64,000 bases of DNA from CALMEC01 sp964531025 (GCA_964531025.1 CAZHDY010000003.1:196930-260929), one strand, 5' to 3'. Positions 36,140 to 45,441 are shown, counted from the stretch's first letter. Notes: generated from the letters alone by a model not told the origin. Translations and numbers: made by a program.

Positions 36140-36781
36140 TTAAGCGCTCTTTAATCGGTTCTCGGCGCTCGGACGTGCGTGAACCGCGATCGCCGCGGCT
36201 ACCTCGTCCCGCACCCAGCACCCGGCGACGTGGTCGTTGACCATCCCGACGGCCTGCATGAGCGCATAGGCAGTGGTGGGTCCCACGAAGCGGAAGCCAC
36301 GACGACGCAGTTCCTTCGACATACGCGTCGACGCGTCGGTGACCGCGGAGATGTCGCCCAGACCCGCGGGCGTCGGACCGACATCGGGAGCGAACGACCA
36401 CAGCAGCGCGCCGAGGGTCTCGCCCCGGTCGTGCATATCCCGGATGAGCCGGGCGTTCCCGATGACCGCGGTGATCTTCCCGCGGTGGCGGACGATGCCC
36501 GCGTCGGCGACGAGGCGCTCCACCTCGTCGTCGGTGAACGCGGCCACGGTCGGGACGTCGAACCCGGCGAACGCCGCACGGAAGCCCTCCCGCTTGCGCA
36601 GAATCGTGATCCACGAGAGCCCCGACTGGAAGCCCTCCAGCGACATGCGCTCGAACAGACCGGTCTCATCGCTGACGGGCCGCGCCCACTCGGTGTCGTG
36701 GTAACGCTCGTAGTCGGGCGCGGCACCGACCCATCCGCAGCGTGCCCGGCCGTCCTCGCCGACGAGGACGTCGTCACTCAC
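36140..36781 (-). CDS. tag: DNA-3-methyladenine glycosylase I
   Basis: Base-excision repair enzyme that removes 3-methyladenine. The 213-residue protein has RCGWVG (first zinc cysteine), YHDTEWARPV, the FERMSLEGFQSGLSW helix, and the C-terminal NDHVAGCWVRD with the remaining zinc ligands. The GTG start lies ten bases from one end of repeat copy C, so its promoter must lie within that repeat. Confidence 0.95.
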   Translation of the reverse strand: MSDDVLVGEDGRARCGWVGAAPDYERYHDTEWARPVSDETGLFERMSLEGFQSGLSWITILRKREGFRAAFAGFDVPTVAAFTDDEVERLVADAGIVRHRGKITAVIGNARLIRDMHDRGETLGALLWSFAPDVGPTPAGLGDISAVTDASTRMSKELRRRGFRFVGPTTAYALMQAVGMVNDHVAGCWVRDEVAAAIAVHARPSAENRLKSA

Positions 36782-36790
36782 GATGCGTCG

Positions 36791-36926
36791 AGATGGTCGA
36801 CCTCATGGACGAGTGGATATGGGGCCGCCGCACCGGTGACCGGCTGAGGCGGGCGGGTGGATGAATCGCGCATCCGCGCCACCGGGTACACGCACCACGC
36901 CACGACGGCCGCGGAATCACCCATCC
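36791..36926. repeat. TIR element copy C (family 1, shortened and inverted)
   Basis: Same family as copies A and B but in the opposite orientation. Shared segments are GAGTGGATATGGGGC with CACCGGTG on one side and CATCCGCGCCACCGGG followed by CACCACGCC on the other; the middle is shortened. The right end is GGAATCACCCATCC and carries the stop codon of the carbonic anhydrase gene. The left end AGATGGTCGACC is decayed. Confidence 0.65.
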
Positions 36927-37549
36927 AGCGGATCCACGATCTCGACGACACCGGTCGACAGGCTGTAGTAGGCCCCCACAACGCCGACCTCGCCCGCATC
37001 GAGTGCTCGTCGAAGTGACGTCTCACGGGAATCGCGCAACGCGCGGACGGTGCGACGTATGGACGCATGCCCGGCGCGACGGGCCAGGTCACCGTCGTCC
37101 GGCGCGACCGAGGCCTCATGGACGGCAGGGATGATGGCGTCGACCAACGGCCCCATGGCCCCGTCGACCCGGGTCCCGCTCTCGACGGCGTCGAGAGCGG
37201 CCGCGACGGCACCGCATCTCTCGTGCCCGAGCACGACGATGAGCGGCACCTGGAGATTCGCCACCGCGAACACAACGGATCCGAGTCCGACGTCATCGAG
37301 GAGCGCACCCGCAGAACGGACGATGAACAGGTCGCCCAACCCGGTACCGAAGAGGAACTCGGGCCCCACACGGCTGTCGGAACAACCGACCAGGGTGGCG
37401 AAGGGGTGCTGCTCCCGGGCGAGTTCAAGGCGTCGCGCCGCCGAGACATCGCCCTGCGAGTGCTCACCGGCCAGGAAGCGACGGTTGCCCTCCAACAGTC
37501 GGGCGAGGGCAGCCTCCGGAGTCGTCGACTGCGGATCGGGGGACGACAT
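36917..37549 (-). CDS. beta-class carbonic anhydrase
   Basis: Reversible hydration of carbon dioxide in the cytoplasm. Zinc ligands Cys56 (in GCSDSR), His109 and Cys112 (in GHERCG), and the catalytic dyad Asp58/Arg60 are all present in 210 residues. The ATG shares one base with the stop of the PH-domain gene (TGATG), indicating coupling. The C-terminal DG and stop codon are encoded by the end of repeat copy C. Confidence 0.95.
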   Translation of the reverse strand: MSSPDPQSTTPEAALARLLEGNRRFLAGEHSQGDVSAARRLELAREQHPFATLVGCSDSRVGPEFLFGTGLGDLFIVRSAGALLDDVGLGSVVFAVANLQVPLIVVLGHERCGAVAAALDAVESGTRVDGAMGPLVDAIIPAVHEASVAPDDGDLARRAGHASIRRTVRALRDSRETSLRRALDAGEVGVVGAYYSLSTGVVEIVDPLDG

Positions 37550-38061
37550 CAGACCGACGAACCTGTTTCGGTCGCTCCGCCCAGACCGATGCGATGCGCC
37601 TCGAGGCGACTCACGAGCCCATGCGGGTCGGCGATACCCCAGAAGACGAAGTCCGCCTGATGTACGTCCGCGCCCGCCGTGTCGAAGTCGACGGCACCCA
37701 CACCGAAGACGCGATCAAGAAGAGACTGGCTGGTGTTGATGTTCTGGACCTTCTCGATCACGGTGGACTGCTCGTGGCGCGAGAGGAGCCCGCGCCGGAT
37801 CCGGAGCCGGCGGGTGGTCACGACGTAGTCGATGGACGCGCGCCGCAGGAAGTCGAGCCCGACGAGAAGCACGAGAGCGACGATGGTGAGCACGACCCAC
37901 TTCCAGTACGCCATCCCGGTCCCGGCATCGCGCCACCGGAGGATCGTCACGATGATCAGTGGGATGAGAAGGATGAAGGCCCACTTGATGTACCAGACGA
38001 CGAAGGCCCGGGCAGCGGGGTGTCCGCGCCAAATCAGATGCTCGTTCTCGTGCAACTCCAT
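37549..38061 (-). CDS. bacterial PH-domain membrane protein
   Basis: 170 residues: a short soluble start (ENEHLIWRGHPAARAF), two membrane segments (about 21-42 and 53-70), then a bacterial PH (YdbS-like) domain with the typical YVVTTRRLRIRRGLLSRH and KVQNINTSQSLLDRVFGVG. Function unknown; YdbS/YdbT relatives affect envelope sensitivity. Coupled to the carbonic anhydrase gene. Confidence 0.85.
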   Translation of the reverse strand: MELHENEHLIWRGHPAARAFVVWYIKWAFILLIPLIIVTILRWRDAGTGMAYWKWVVLTIVALVLLVGLDFLRRASIDYVVTTRRLRIRRGLLSRHEQSTVIEKVQNINTSQSLLDRVFGVGAVDFDTAGADVHQADFVFWGIADPHGLVSRLEAHRIGLGGATETGSSV

Positions 38062-38209
38062 GCCGGAAGCGTACCGGCTGGGGGCGGCGACGGCTCTCCC
38101 GCGAACACCGGCTTCGAACCCCGGCCGTGACGCCGACCGATCGGAGAGGTAGTGTGTCCATCCGGTTGATGAACTCTTCCCGTCATCTGGTTTGAAAGGG
38201 CAGTGAATC

Positions 38210-38302
38210 GTGAAGAATCATTCATCGCGTGAGGTCATCCTGTCGACGGTGGCCATCTTCGCCGTGATCGGTTTCATCGCCGCGATTCTCTTCGCGGGCT
38301 AG
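38210..38302 (+). CDS. 30-residue single-pass membrane microprotein
   Basis: Too short for ordinary gene finding. The peptide starts with the charged and polar VKNHSSRE and continues as one uninterrupted hydrophobic helix (about 9-28) ending in FAG. AAAGGG lies about nine bases before the GTG. It is isolated in a 305-base space between divergent genes and reads in the same direction as ychF. Charge placement and helix length fit a real small membrane protein; no family recognised. Confidence 0.6.
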   Translation: MKNHSSREVILSTVAIFAVIGFIAAILFAG

Positions 38303-38366
38303 CTCCTCTCCTGCGGCGAGGGGCCGCGGGGCGACGGCTCCGAGTGGGTGGCTAAGCTCCCTTCCC

Positions 38367-39452
38367 GTGGCACTCACCATCGGAATCGTGGGGCTCCCGA
38401 ACGTCGGGAAGTCCACCCTCTTCAACGCGCTCACCCGCGCCGGTGTTCTCGCCGCGAACTATCCGTTCGCGACGATCGAGCCCAACGTGGGTGTCGTCCC
38501 CCTCCCGGACCCCCGTCTGACCCGTCTGGCGGAGATCTTCGAGAGCGAGCGCATCCTCCCGGCAACGGTGTCGTTCGTCGATATCGCCGGCATCGTGAAG
38601 GGCGCATCCGAGGGCGAGGGCCTCGGCAACAAGTTCCTGGCCAACATCCGCGAGGCGGACGCCATCTGCCAGGTGACACGTGCCTTCCAGGACGACAACG
38701 TGGTGCACGTGGAGGGCCGGGTGGACCCCGGTGCCGACATCGAGACCATCAACACCGAACTGATCCTCGCGGACCTCCAGACCATGGAGAAGGTGATCCC
38801 ACGTCTGGAACGCGAGGCGCGGACCAGCAAGGAGAACCAGCCGGCCCTCGACAACGCGCACAAGGTCGTCGAGGTCCTGAACGCCGGCGACACCCTGTTC
38901 GCCGCCGGTGAGGCAGCTGGGATCGACATGGACGCCGCTCGCGAGCTGCAGCTCCTCACGACCAAGCCGTTCATCTACGTCTTCAACGTGGACGAGGGGT
39001 CACTCACCGACGAGGCGCTCCGCTCGGAGCTGCAGGCCATGGTCGCGCCCGCCGAGGCGATCATCCTCGACGCCAAGTTCGAGATGGAGCTGACCGAGCT
39101 GTCGGACGACGAGGCCGCCGAGATGCTGGAGGCCGCCGGGATCACCGAGTCCGGGATGGACCAGCTGGCGCGTGTCGGCTTCGACACCCTCGGCCTCCAG
39201 TCCTACCTCACCGCCGGACCGAAGGAGGCCCGCGCCTGGACCATCCGCAAGGGGTGGACGGCGCCGCAGGCCGCGGGAGTGATCCACACGGACTTCCAGA
39301 AGGGCTTCATCAAGGCCGAGGTCGTGTCGTTCGCCGACCTGGACGAGATGGGCTCGATGGCCGCCGCGAAGGCGAAGGGTCGTCTGCGCTTGGAGGGCAA
39401 GGACTACGTGATGGCCGACGGCGACGTGGTGGAGTTCCGCTTCAACGTGTAG
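38367..39452 (+). CDS. ychF: redox-regulated ATPase YchF (Obg-like)
   Basis: Obg-family P-loop protein that hydrolyses ATP and binds ribosomes; involved in stress response. The 361-residue protein has GLPNVGKST, switch-region DIAGIVKGASEGEGLG, the diverged G4 motif NVDE and the C-terminal TGS domain with DFQKGFIKAEV and DYVMADGDVVEFRFNV. The GTG has TAAGCT eight bases upstream, consistent with a leaderless transcript. Confidence 0.96.
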   Translation: MALTIGIVGLPNVGKSTLFNALTRAGVLAANYPFATIEPNVGVVPLPDPRLTRLAEIFESERILPATVSFVDIAGIVKGASEGEGLGNKFLANIREADAICQVTRAFQDDNVVHVEGRVDPGADIETINTELILADLQTMEKVIPRLEREARTSKENQPALDNAHKVVEVLNAGDTLFAAGEAAGIDMDAARELQLLTTKPFIYVFNVDEGSLTDEALRSELQAMVAPAEAIILDAKFEMELTELSDDEAAEMLEAAGITESGMDQLARVGFDTLGLQSYLTAGPKEARAWTIRKGWTAPQAAGVIHTDFQKGFIKAEVVSFADLDEMGSMAAAKAKGRLRLEGKDYVMADGDVVEFRFNV

Positions 39453-39551
39453 CGCATCGGACCCAGGAGAAGCCCCTACTTTCCCCAACCGTTCGGTCCC
39501 AGCTACCACCCAACGAACTCGTTGCGTCCTATGAAGGGCTAGAGTCGCTTC

Positions 39552-40544
39552 GTGTCGATTGCACGGCGACATCACACGTTACCGCAATTCTACCTGCGTG
39601 GATTCAGCCAAAACGACTTGATCACCACGGTCGAACTTACCGACGGTAAACGGTACCAGCAGTCCATTCGCAAGACGGCCACCGAGAACGACTTCTACGC
39701 GGTCCCCGGTCACAAGGAGGGCCCAGACGCATTCGAAAAGGCGCTCTCGTCAGTGGAGAGTGCCGCAGCCAGCGTCTTCCAGAAACTTGAACACGATGTA
39801 TGGCCGCTAGGAGAGGAAGACCGTCCGATCCTCGCATCATTCATCGCGCTTCAAGCCGTCCGAGGACCGGCGCACCGTCGCAATCTAGAGCACATCACCA
39901 CCGAGTTCGCGCGCCTTAATATCGGACTCGGAGGTCGAGCACGGATGGTCGATTGGATACGGGAAACCTATGGTCAGTCCGTAACCCCCGAGGAAGTCGA
40001 GGAGGTCTGGAGGCAGGCGACGCAGCCAGAAGGACCCACGATTCCCGTCGAACCAATCATCCATATCGAACACATGGTCAGGCAGATGACGATGATCGCA
40101 CCGCTGCTCTGGGGTCGTCCATGGACCCTGTTCCGCCTCGAGCAAGATTCTCTGATCACTTGTGACAACCCTGTCGGCCTGTTGCCAGGCAAGGATAGGC
40201 CCTCTTGGTCAGGGGTGGGTTTTGCCACAGCTTGGGGCATCACGTTTCCGCTAGCCCGGCGCCTCGGCCTGCTCATAAAGGATCCTGCGCACTCTAACGG
40301 CCCAGACCCGAGTATCGACGAAATCACTGCCGGGAGACTTGACATCCAAGGGGCGAAGATCCCACGCATCGAAAAGCTGTTCAACCTAAGCACGACCGGC
40401 TCGGCAAGTCTGAGGCTCTACCATCATCCCGCTGACGAACGTTTCGTGCCACATCCACTACCGGATCCGCGCCCGGTTTCGACCGTGATCGACGGTATTC
40501 CCGAAGAGTTCGCCGACGAACCGTTTTTCTCGCAGGACGTATAG
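39552..40544 (+). CDS. DUF4238-family protein
   Basis: 330 residues. The opening RRHHTLPQFYLRGFS, the TENDFYAV segment, and the later LITCDNPVGLLPG and ITFPLARRLGLLI blocks are typical of DUF4238, often found near mobile or defence genes. Function unknown. Codon use is clearly less GC-rich than in flanking genes, which suggests recent acquisition, although no integrase, tRNA or direct repeat marks the edges. TAGAGT lies six bases before the GTG, so it is probably leaderless. Confidence 0.8.
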   Translation: MSIARRHHTLPQFYLRGFSQNDLITTVELTDGKRYQQSIRKTATENDFYAVPGHKEGPDAFEKALSSVESAAASVFQKLEHDVWPLGEEDRPILASFIALQAVRGPAHRRNLEHITTEFARLNIGLGGRARMVDWIRETYGQSVTPEEVEEVWRQATQPEGPTIPVEPIIHIEHMVRQMTMIAPLLWGRPWTLFRLEQDSLITCDNPVGLLPGKDRPSWSGVGFATAWGITFPLARRLGLLIKDPAHSNGPDPSIDEITAGRLDIQGAKIPRIEKLFNLSTTGSASLRLYHHPADERFVPHPLPDPRPVSTVIDGIPEEFADEPFFSQDV

Positions 40545-40750
40545 ACACGGTCGCATACTGATCGACCCGAATCATCAAGTATGGCCGGAGACCGGCCGGC
40601 TGGATCCCCATTGCGTCGGCCAACTAGGCTATGGCCCCAGATCAGAGTCTCCTGCTCCGAGGCGGACGTACCAGGACAACTACTTGCCATCCGCCGACCC
40701 AAACGCCTAGGGGGAATAAGCCCCTTACCCGCCGCCGTATCCTCTTCAGC

Positions 40751-42823
40751 ATGAGCACCAACGCCATGGGCCGCGGCGGCATGCGCGGCATCGACGAGGA
40801 CGCCCAGCGCCGGCTGAACGCGGAGGCACCCGAGATCCCGAATCTCGGGCGGCGTGCCGTCGCCCTCTTCGCGCCCTATCGGGGCCGGGTCATCATCACG
40901 TGCCTGATCGTGGTCGTCTCCGCCGCGATCGGCGTGATCCCGCCGCTCCTGGTGCAGCGGGTCTTCGACGATGCCCTCTTCCCGATCGACGGCGACCCGT
41001 CGATGTCGCTCCTGGGCTGGCTGGTCGGCGCCATGATCGGGCTCTACCTGCTGGCCGCCGCACTGAACGTCGTGCAGACGTGGCTGACCTCGACGATCGG
41101 CAACGCGGTCACCGGCGACCTGCGGGTCCGGCTCTTCGAGCACCTACAGGCCATGGAGCTCGGTTTCTTCACCCGCACCAAGACCGGCGTCATCCAGTCG
41201 CGCCTCCAGAACGACGTCGGTGGCGTCTCGGGCGTGCTCACGTCGACGGTCACCTCCATCCTCGGCAACACGGTCACCGTCATCGCCTCGCTGGTGGCGA
41301 TGGTCCTCATCGACTGGAGATTGACTCTGGTGGCGGTGGTCGTCATGCCCGTCCTGGTCATCGTCCAGCGGCGCGTGGGTCAGGTTCGCGCGCGAATCGC
41401 CGGGCAGACGCAGGAGTCGCTCTCGGAGCTCACCGCCATCACCCAGGAGACCCTGAGTGTCTCGGGCATCCTGCTCTCGAAGTCCTTCAACCGCCAGCGG
41501 ACGGAGTCCGACCGGTACCGGGCGGAGAACACCAACCAGGTCCGGCTCCAGGTGAAGCGGGCGATGAGCGGCCAGGGCTTCTTCGCGGTGGTCCAGGTGC
41601 TCATGTCCTCGGTGCCCGCCGCCATCTACCTGATCGCCGGCTGGCTCGTCATCGGCGGATCGGCGGGGATCACCGCCGGTGCCATCGTGGCGTTCACCAC
41701 CGTCCAGGCGCGCCTGCTGAACCCGCTGGTCGGGCTGATGCGCGTCGCCCTCGACGTTCAGACGTCACGGGCGCTCTTCGCCCGCATCTTCGAGTACCTC
41801 GATCTCGTGCCGGCCATTCAGGACGCTCCCGACGCCGTCGACGTCGCGGATGCTCCCGGTCCGCGCGGCGCCGTCGCGTTCGAGGACATCACGTTCCGCT
41901 ACCCCGACGCGTCGCCGGACTCGCGCCCCACTCTGGACCGGATCACGTTCACGGTCGAACCCGGACAACACGTGGCGCTGGTGGGACCGTCCGGCTCCGG
42001 CAAGTCGACGATCCTGTACCTGGCGCCGCGCCTGTACGAGGCGTCGTCGGGCACCGTTCGCTTCGCCGGCGAGGACGTACGCCACCTCAGCGCCGCCTCC
42101 ATCATCGACGACGTCGGCATCGTGTCGCAGGAGACCTACCTCTTCCACGCGACCATTGCCGAGAACCTCCGCTACGCCAAACCGGACGCGACCGACGACG
42201 AGCTGGTCGAGGTCTGCCGGGCGGCCAACATCCACCACATCATCGAGGGGTTCGAGGACGGCTACGACACGCTCGTGGGCGAGCGGGGCTACCGACTGTC
42301 CGGTGGTGAAAAGCAGCGTATCGCCATCGCACGCGTCCTCCTGAAGGACCCACCGGTGCTGCTCCTGGACGAGGCCACCTCCGCGCTCGACACGGTGTCC
42401 GAGCACGTGGTGCAGGAGGCCATCGACGAAGTCGCACACGGGCGTACCACCATCACCGTGGCGCACCGACTCTCGACTATCGTGGACTCGGACGTCATCT
42501 ACGTGATCGACGCCGGACGGATCGTGGAACGCGGAACGCATGCGGAACTCATGGGACAGGGTGGCCTGTACGCGGAGCTCGCGGCCCAGCAGATCTCCGC
42601 CGCGCGGATCGAGGGGGTCACGTCGACCGAGTGCGCGCCGTTGCCCGAACGACGCGCGGAGAGGTGCCCGGAACCGGATCCCGACGATCTGCCAGCGGCA
42701 CTCCTGGCCAGAGCCGCACTTCTGGGTGCCGTGGCACCGTGGGTCGACGTGCAGCCGACACCGACGCCCGCGGGTGCTGCTGTGGAGTGGCCACCGGTCG
42801 TGCAGCGCGGCCCGGAGGGGTGA
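40751..42823 (+). CDS. ABC exporter, fused membrane and ATPase domains, with unusual C-terminal tail
   Basis: Half-transporter of 690 residues that works as a dimer, multidrug or lipid type. Six membrane helices (about 45-335) precede the ATPase with Walker A GPSGSGKST (412-420), signature LSGGEKQR (516-523), Walker B VLLLDEATSALD and the H-loop AHRLST. A tail of about 75 residues beyond the ATPase (616-690) is Pro/Ala-rich with two cysteines and matches nothing I know. TATCCT seven bases before the ATG indicates a leaderless start. Confidence 0.93.
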   Translation: MSTNAMGRGGMRGIDEDAQRRLNAEAPEIPNLGRRAVALFAPYRGRVIITCLIVVVSAAIGVIPPLLVQRVFDDALFPIDGDPSMSLLGWLVGAMIGLYLLAAALNVVQTWLTSTIGNAVTGDLRVRLFEHLQAMELGFFTRTKTGVIQSRLQNDVGGVSGVLTSTVTSILGNTVTVIASLVAMVLIDWRLTLVAVVVMPVLVIVQRRVGQVRARIAGQTQESLSELTAITQETLSVSGILLSKSFNRQRTESDRYRAENTNQVRLQVKRAMSGQGFFAVVQVLMSSVPAAIYLIAGWLVIGGSAGITAGAIVAFTTVQARLLNPLVGLMRVALDVQTSRALFARIFEYLDLVPAIQDAPDAVDVADAPGPRGAVAFEDITFRYPDASPDSRPTLDRITFTVEPGQHVALVGPSGSGKSTILYLAPRLYEASSGTVRFAGEDVRHLSAASIIDDVGIVSQETYLFHATIAENLRYAKPDATDDELVEVCRAANIHHIIEGFEDGYDTLVGERGYRLSGGEKQRIAIARVLLKDPPVLLLDEATSALDTVSEHVVQEAIDEVAHGRTTITVAHRLSTIVDSDVIYVIDAGRIVERGTHAELMGQGGLYAELAAQQISAARIEGVTSTECAPLPERRAERCPEPDPDDLPAALLARAALLGAVAPWVDVQPTPTPAGAAVEWPPVVQRGPEG

Positions 42824-42867
42824 GAATACGGCCGACGGCTCTCAGACGAGATCCGCGGGCTCCCGTG

Positions 42868-43341
42868 TCACATACTCCGATCGTCGTCCGGCACCAGGAC
42901 GTACCGGCCGGTGCGCATCGGGACCGCCTTGACCCGGATGCTCGTACCCGGTGGCAGCGACGCGATCTGTGCCGGGGTCAGATAGTCACGGACGAGCCCC
43001 CGAGCGATGGATCCGTCGCGCTCGACGTCGACCACCATCTCGGTTCCGAAACGGTCGGCCCCGATCACCTTGTCCGTGTTCTCGATGCTCATCACGGTGG
43101 CCGCGTATTCCTCGGACGCCGCAGCGGCCTCACTCAGCACGTCCGGGCCGCCGGACTCCCGGTGTGCCTTCGCGGCCTGGCGTCCCCTCGGGAGGAACGC
43201 CAGGATCTGAACCGCCACCGCAGGGATGGCGATGAGGATTCCGACCACCACGAGCGTGGTCCGATCGGTCATGCCACCCACGATGATCAGCGCGATCGCG
43301 AGGACCTCGAACGGAACGCCGATGCTCTTCAGACGCGACAT
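42868..43341 (-). CDS. two-helix membrane protein of unknown function
   Basis: 157 residues. Two hydrophobic segments (about 9-24 and 29-52) are followed by a charged linker and a soluble domain with GTEMVVDVERDGSIARG and a VKAVPMRTGRYVLVP end, which looks like a small beta barrel. No family recognised. The ATG before the first hydrophobic segment was chosen over an upstream in-frame start that would add 32 residues of poor composition. Confidence 0.6.
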   Translation of the reverse strand: MSRLKSIGVPFEVLAIALIIVGGMTDRTTLVVVGILIAIPAVAVQILAFLPRGRQAAKAHRESGGPDVLSEAAAASEEYAATVMSIENTDKVIGADRFGTEMVVDVERDGSIARGLVRDYLTPAQIASLPPGTSIRVKAVPMRTGRYVLVPDDDRSM

Positions 43342-43496
43342 GGCCCCCAGGGTAGCGAACCGCGGAAATCGGCCGACCGACCGGAAGATCGCGACGACCG
43401 CCACCGATCCATCGCCGAAACGGAACCGCCGTCCCATCGATCCCCCGTCACCGCATCATGATCCGACCGCCGTCCACCGCCTACCATCTCGGGGCC

Positions 43497-44492
43497 GTGA
43501 CGACCGATCCCGACACCTCCCGACCACCTGTCGGCCTCCTGAGGCTGGTGCACGGGGCGGAACGATGGCAGGTACCGCTGTACCTCGGCGCCGTCGTGCT
43601 CGGGGCGCTCGTCGGGCTCCTCGTCACGGACGACGCGAACGGCATCGACAGGGCCATCACCCCGTCGCTCATACTGCTCCTCTATACGACGTTCCTGGCC
43701 GTGCCGTTCACCCGGATCCGCAGCGCCGCCGGGGACCGACGGTTCATGGCCGCCATCCTCCTCCTCAACTTCGCGGTCGTCCCGCTCGTGGTGCTGGGAC
43801 TCAGCCGGTTCGTGGCGTCCGACGAAGCCCTCCTCGTGGGCGTCCTGCTGGTCCTCCTGACCCCATGCATCGACTACGTCATCGCGTTCACGCGCATTGC
43901 CGGCGGAGACGCACCACGACTCTTGGCGGCGACGCCACTGCTGATGCTCGTCCAAATCCTCCTGCTGCCGGTACTCCTGATCGCGTTCGCCGGGGGCGAC
44001 GTGGTGGACGTGATCGACTGGACGCCGTTCGCCCAGGCCTTCGTCCTTCTCATCGCCGTCCCGCTGGGACTCTCCCTCCTGACCCAGAACGCCGCGAGGC
44101 GTGCGGCACCGGCCCGGCGGGTGGTGACCGTGATGGACGGCCTCATGGTCCCGCTCATGATGATCACGCTCTTCGTGATCACCGCCTCGCAGATCAACGA
44201 GGTCACCGACCACGCGGACCGGTTGGTCACCGTCATCCCGCTCTACGTGGTGTTCCTCGCCGTGATGCCCGTCCTCGGAGGTCTCGTGGGCCGGCTCGCA
44301 CGGCAGGAGACGCCGGGACGTCGGGCGCTTGCGTTCTCGGGTGCGACCCGGAACTCACTGGTGGTGCTGCCACTCGCCCTGGCGCTGCCCGACGCGCTGT
44401 CGCTGGCCGCAGCTGTCGTGGTGACGCAAACCCTGGTCGAGCTCGCCGGGATGGTCGTGCTCACCCGGGTCGTTCCCCGCATGATCCGTTGA
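43497..44492 (+). CDS. ACR3/bile-acid:sodium symporter-type carrier
   Basis: 331 residues with about ten membrane helices. The helix containing LLTPCIDYVIAFTRIAGGD and the late FSGATRNSLVVLPLALALP resemble the discontinuous helices of the arsenite (ACR3) and bile-acid/sodium families; the cysteine in TPCIDYV fits ACR3-like arsenite exporters. No ArsR or arsenate reductase gene is adjacent, so the substrate is uncertain. TACCAT lies nine bases before the GTG; an in-frame ATG at 43458 would add 13 residues. Confidence 0.8.
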   Translation: MTTDPDTSRPPVGLLRLVHGAERWQVPLYLGAVVLGALVGLLVTDDANGIDRAITPSLILLLYTTFLAVPFTRIRSAAGDRRFMAAILLLNFAVVPLVVLGLSRFVASDEALLVGVLLVLLTPCIDYVIAFTRIAGGDAPRLLAATPLLMLVQILLLPVLLIAFAGGDVVDVIDWTPFAQAFVLLIAVPLGLSLLTQNAARRAAPARRVVTVMDGLMVPLMMITLFVITASQINEVTDHADRLVTVIPLYVVFLAVMPVLGGLVGRLARQETPGRRALAFSGATRNSLVVLPLALALPDALSLAAAVVVTQTLVELAGMVVLTRVVPRMIR

Positions 44493-44534
44493 GCCGCTCG
44501 GAGCGGCTGTTCCGGACCGGCCGGGACGCCTCCG

Positions 44535-45365
44535 CTAGACGGAGGCCGACTCGGTTCGTTCGAGCTCCGCCAGCAGTCCGCGCAACGAGTCTGCTCCATG
44601 CTGAGCAACCTGTCCCGGCGGAAGCTCCCGATAGCGCGGGTTGAAGATCTCCAGGGACACCACGTCGTCGTATCCGGCCTCGAGCGCCGCCGCAGTCAAT
44701 CCCTGCGGCTCCAGCTCACCCTCCCCCGGGAAGCAGCGGTGGTTTCGGCTCCACTGAAGGAGGTCCATGTCGAGGCGCGGGGCATCGGCGACCTGGACGA
44801 GGCCCACCGCCTCCGCCGGAATGGCCGCGAGGTCCGCCACACCGTCACCCAGCGCAAGGTGATGGAAGGTGTCCAGCACCAGCGCGCCGCGGCGGAGTCC
44901 CGCGCGATCGAGGACATCCCAGGTGTCGGTGAGGTGGCTGATGTGGGTCCCCCATGACAGGGCCTCGAACATGAGGCCCATGTCGCACTCCGCTGCGATC
45001 GCCGCGAGAACCGCCAGCTGCCCCGCCGAACGATCACGATCCGCGATGGCGTCGGGGTCGGTGTTCGACACGATCACGATGGTGTCGGTTCCCAGATCGC
45101 GTGCAACGGTCAGCTCGTCCCGGAAGCGGGCGACGACATCGGCGAACTCGTCATCGGGCACTCCCTCGGCCTGCCGGAACGGCTGGTAGGACTCGACGTC
45201 CAGACCGGCATCCTGGCACCGCAGGCCGATCTCGGCGGCGGAGAGACCGGACCGGCGAACGTCCTCGTCGAAGAGCTCGATCCCCTCGAATCCGGCTCCC
45301 GAGACCGCTTCGATCTTCTCCACCAGGGTGCCACCCAGAGAGATCGTCGCCATGCACAGCTTCAT
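44535..45365 (-). CDS. sugar phosphate isomerase/epimerase-like TIM barrel
   Basis: Xylose-isomerase-like/AP endonuclease 2 fold of 276 residues. Family blocks are GFEGIELFDEDV, the MFEALSWGTHISHL metal-ligand strand, VLDTFHHLAL and the QVADAPR and GEGELE segments with conserved metal ligands. Substrate unknown; dehydroshikimate dehydratase or an inositol/sugar isomerase are possible. AAGGAG lies about seven bases before the ATG. A 14-bp palindrome resembling a DtxR/IdeR iron box lies 63 bases before the start. Confidence 0.85.
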   Translation of the reverse strand: MKLCMATISLGGTLVEKIEAVSGAGFEGIELFDEDVRRSGLSAAEIGLRCQDAGLDVESYQPFRQAEGVPDDEFADVVARFRDELTVARDLGTDTIVIVSNTDPDAIADRDRSAGQLAVLAAIAAECDMGLMFEALSWGTHISHLTDTWDVLDRAGLRRGALVLDTFHHLALGDGVADLAAIPAEAVGLVQVADAPRLDMDLLQWSRNHRCFPGEGELEPQGLTAAALEAGYDDVVSLEIFNPRYRELPPGQVAQHGADSLRGLLAELERTESASV

Positions 45366-45427
45366 CGTCCGCTCCTTCCGCCGGGACGCGATGGTGCCCT
45401 CCAGCGACACGCCGTCGCCGTTTGACA

Positions 45428-45441
45428 TTAGGGCACCCTAA
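45428..45441. promoter_or_regulatory. TTAGGG-CA-CCCTAA palindrome, candidate iron box
   Basis: Perfect 14-bp inverted repeat in the promoter region of the isomerase-like gene. The TTAGG...CCTAA frame is the core of DtxR/IdeR operators. A DtxR-family repressor is encoded at 13.2-13.9 kb, but its metal site is atypical, so the pairing is inference. Confidence 0.5.

Noticed and set aside
36051..36152. 33-codon plus-strand frame behind AAGGAG after hpnE
   Set aside because: The AAGGAG directly abuts the ATG, leaving no room for ribosome spacing, and the peptide is Pro/Gly-rich without pattern.
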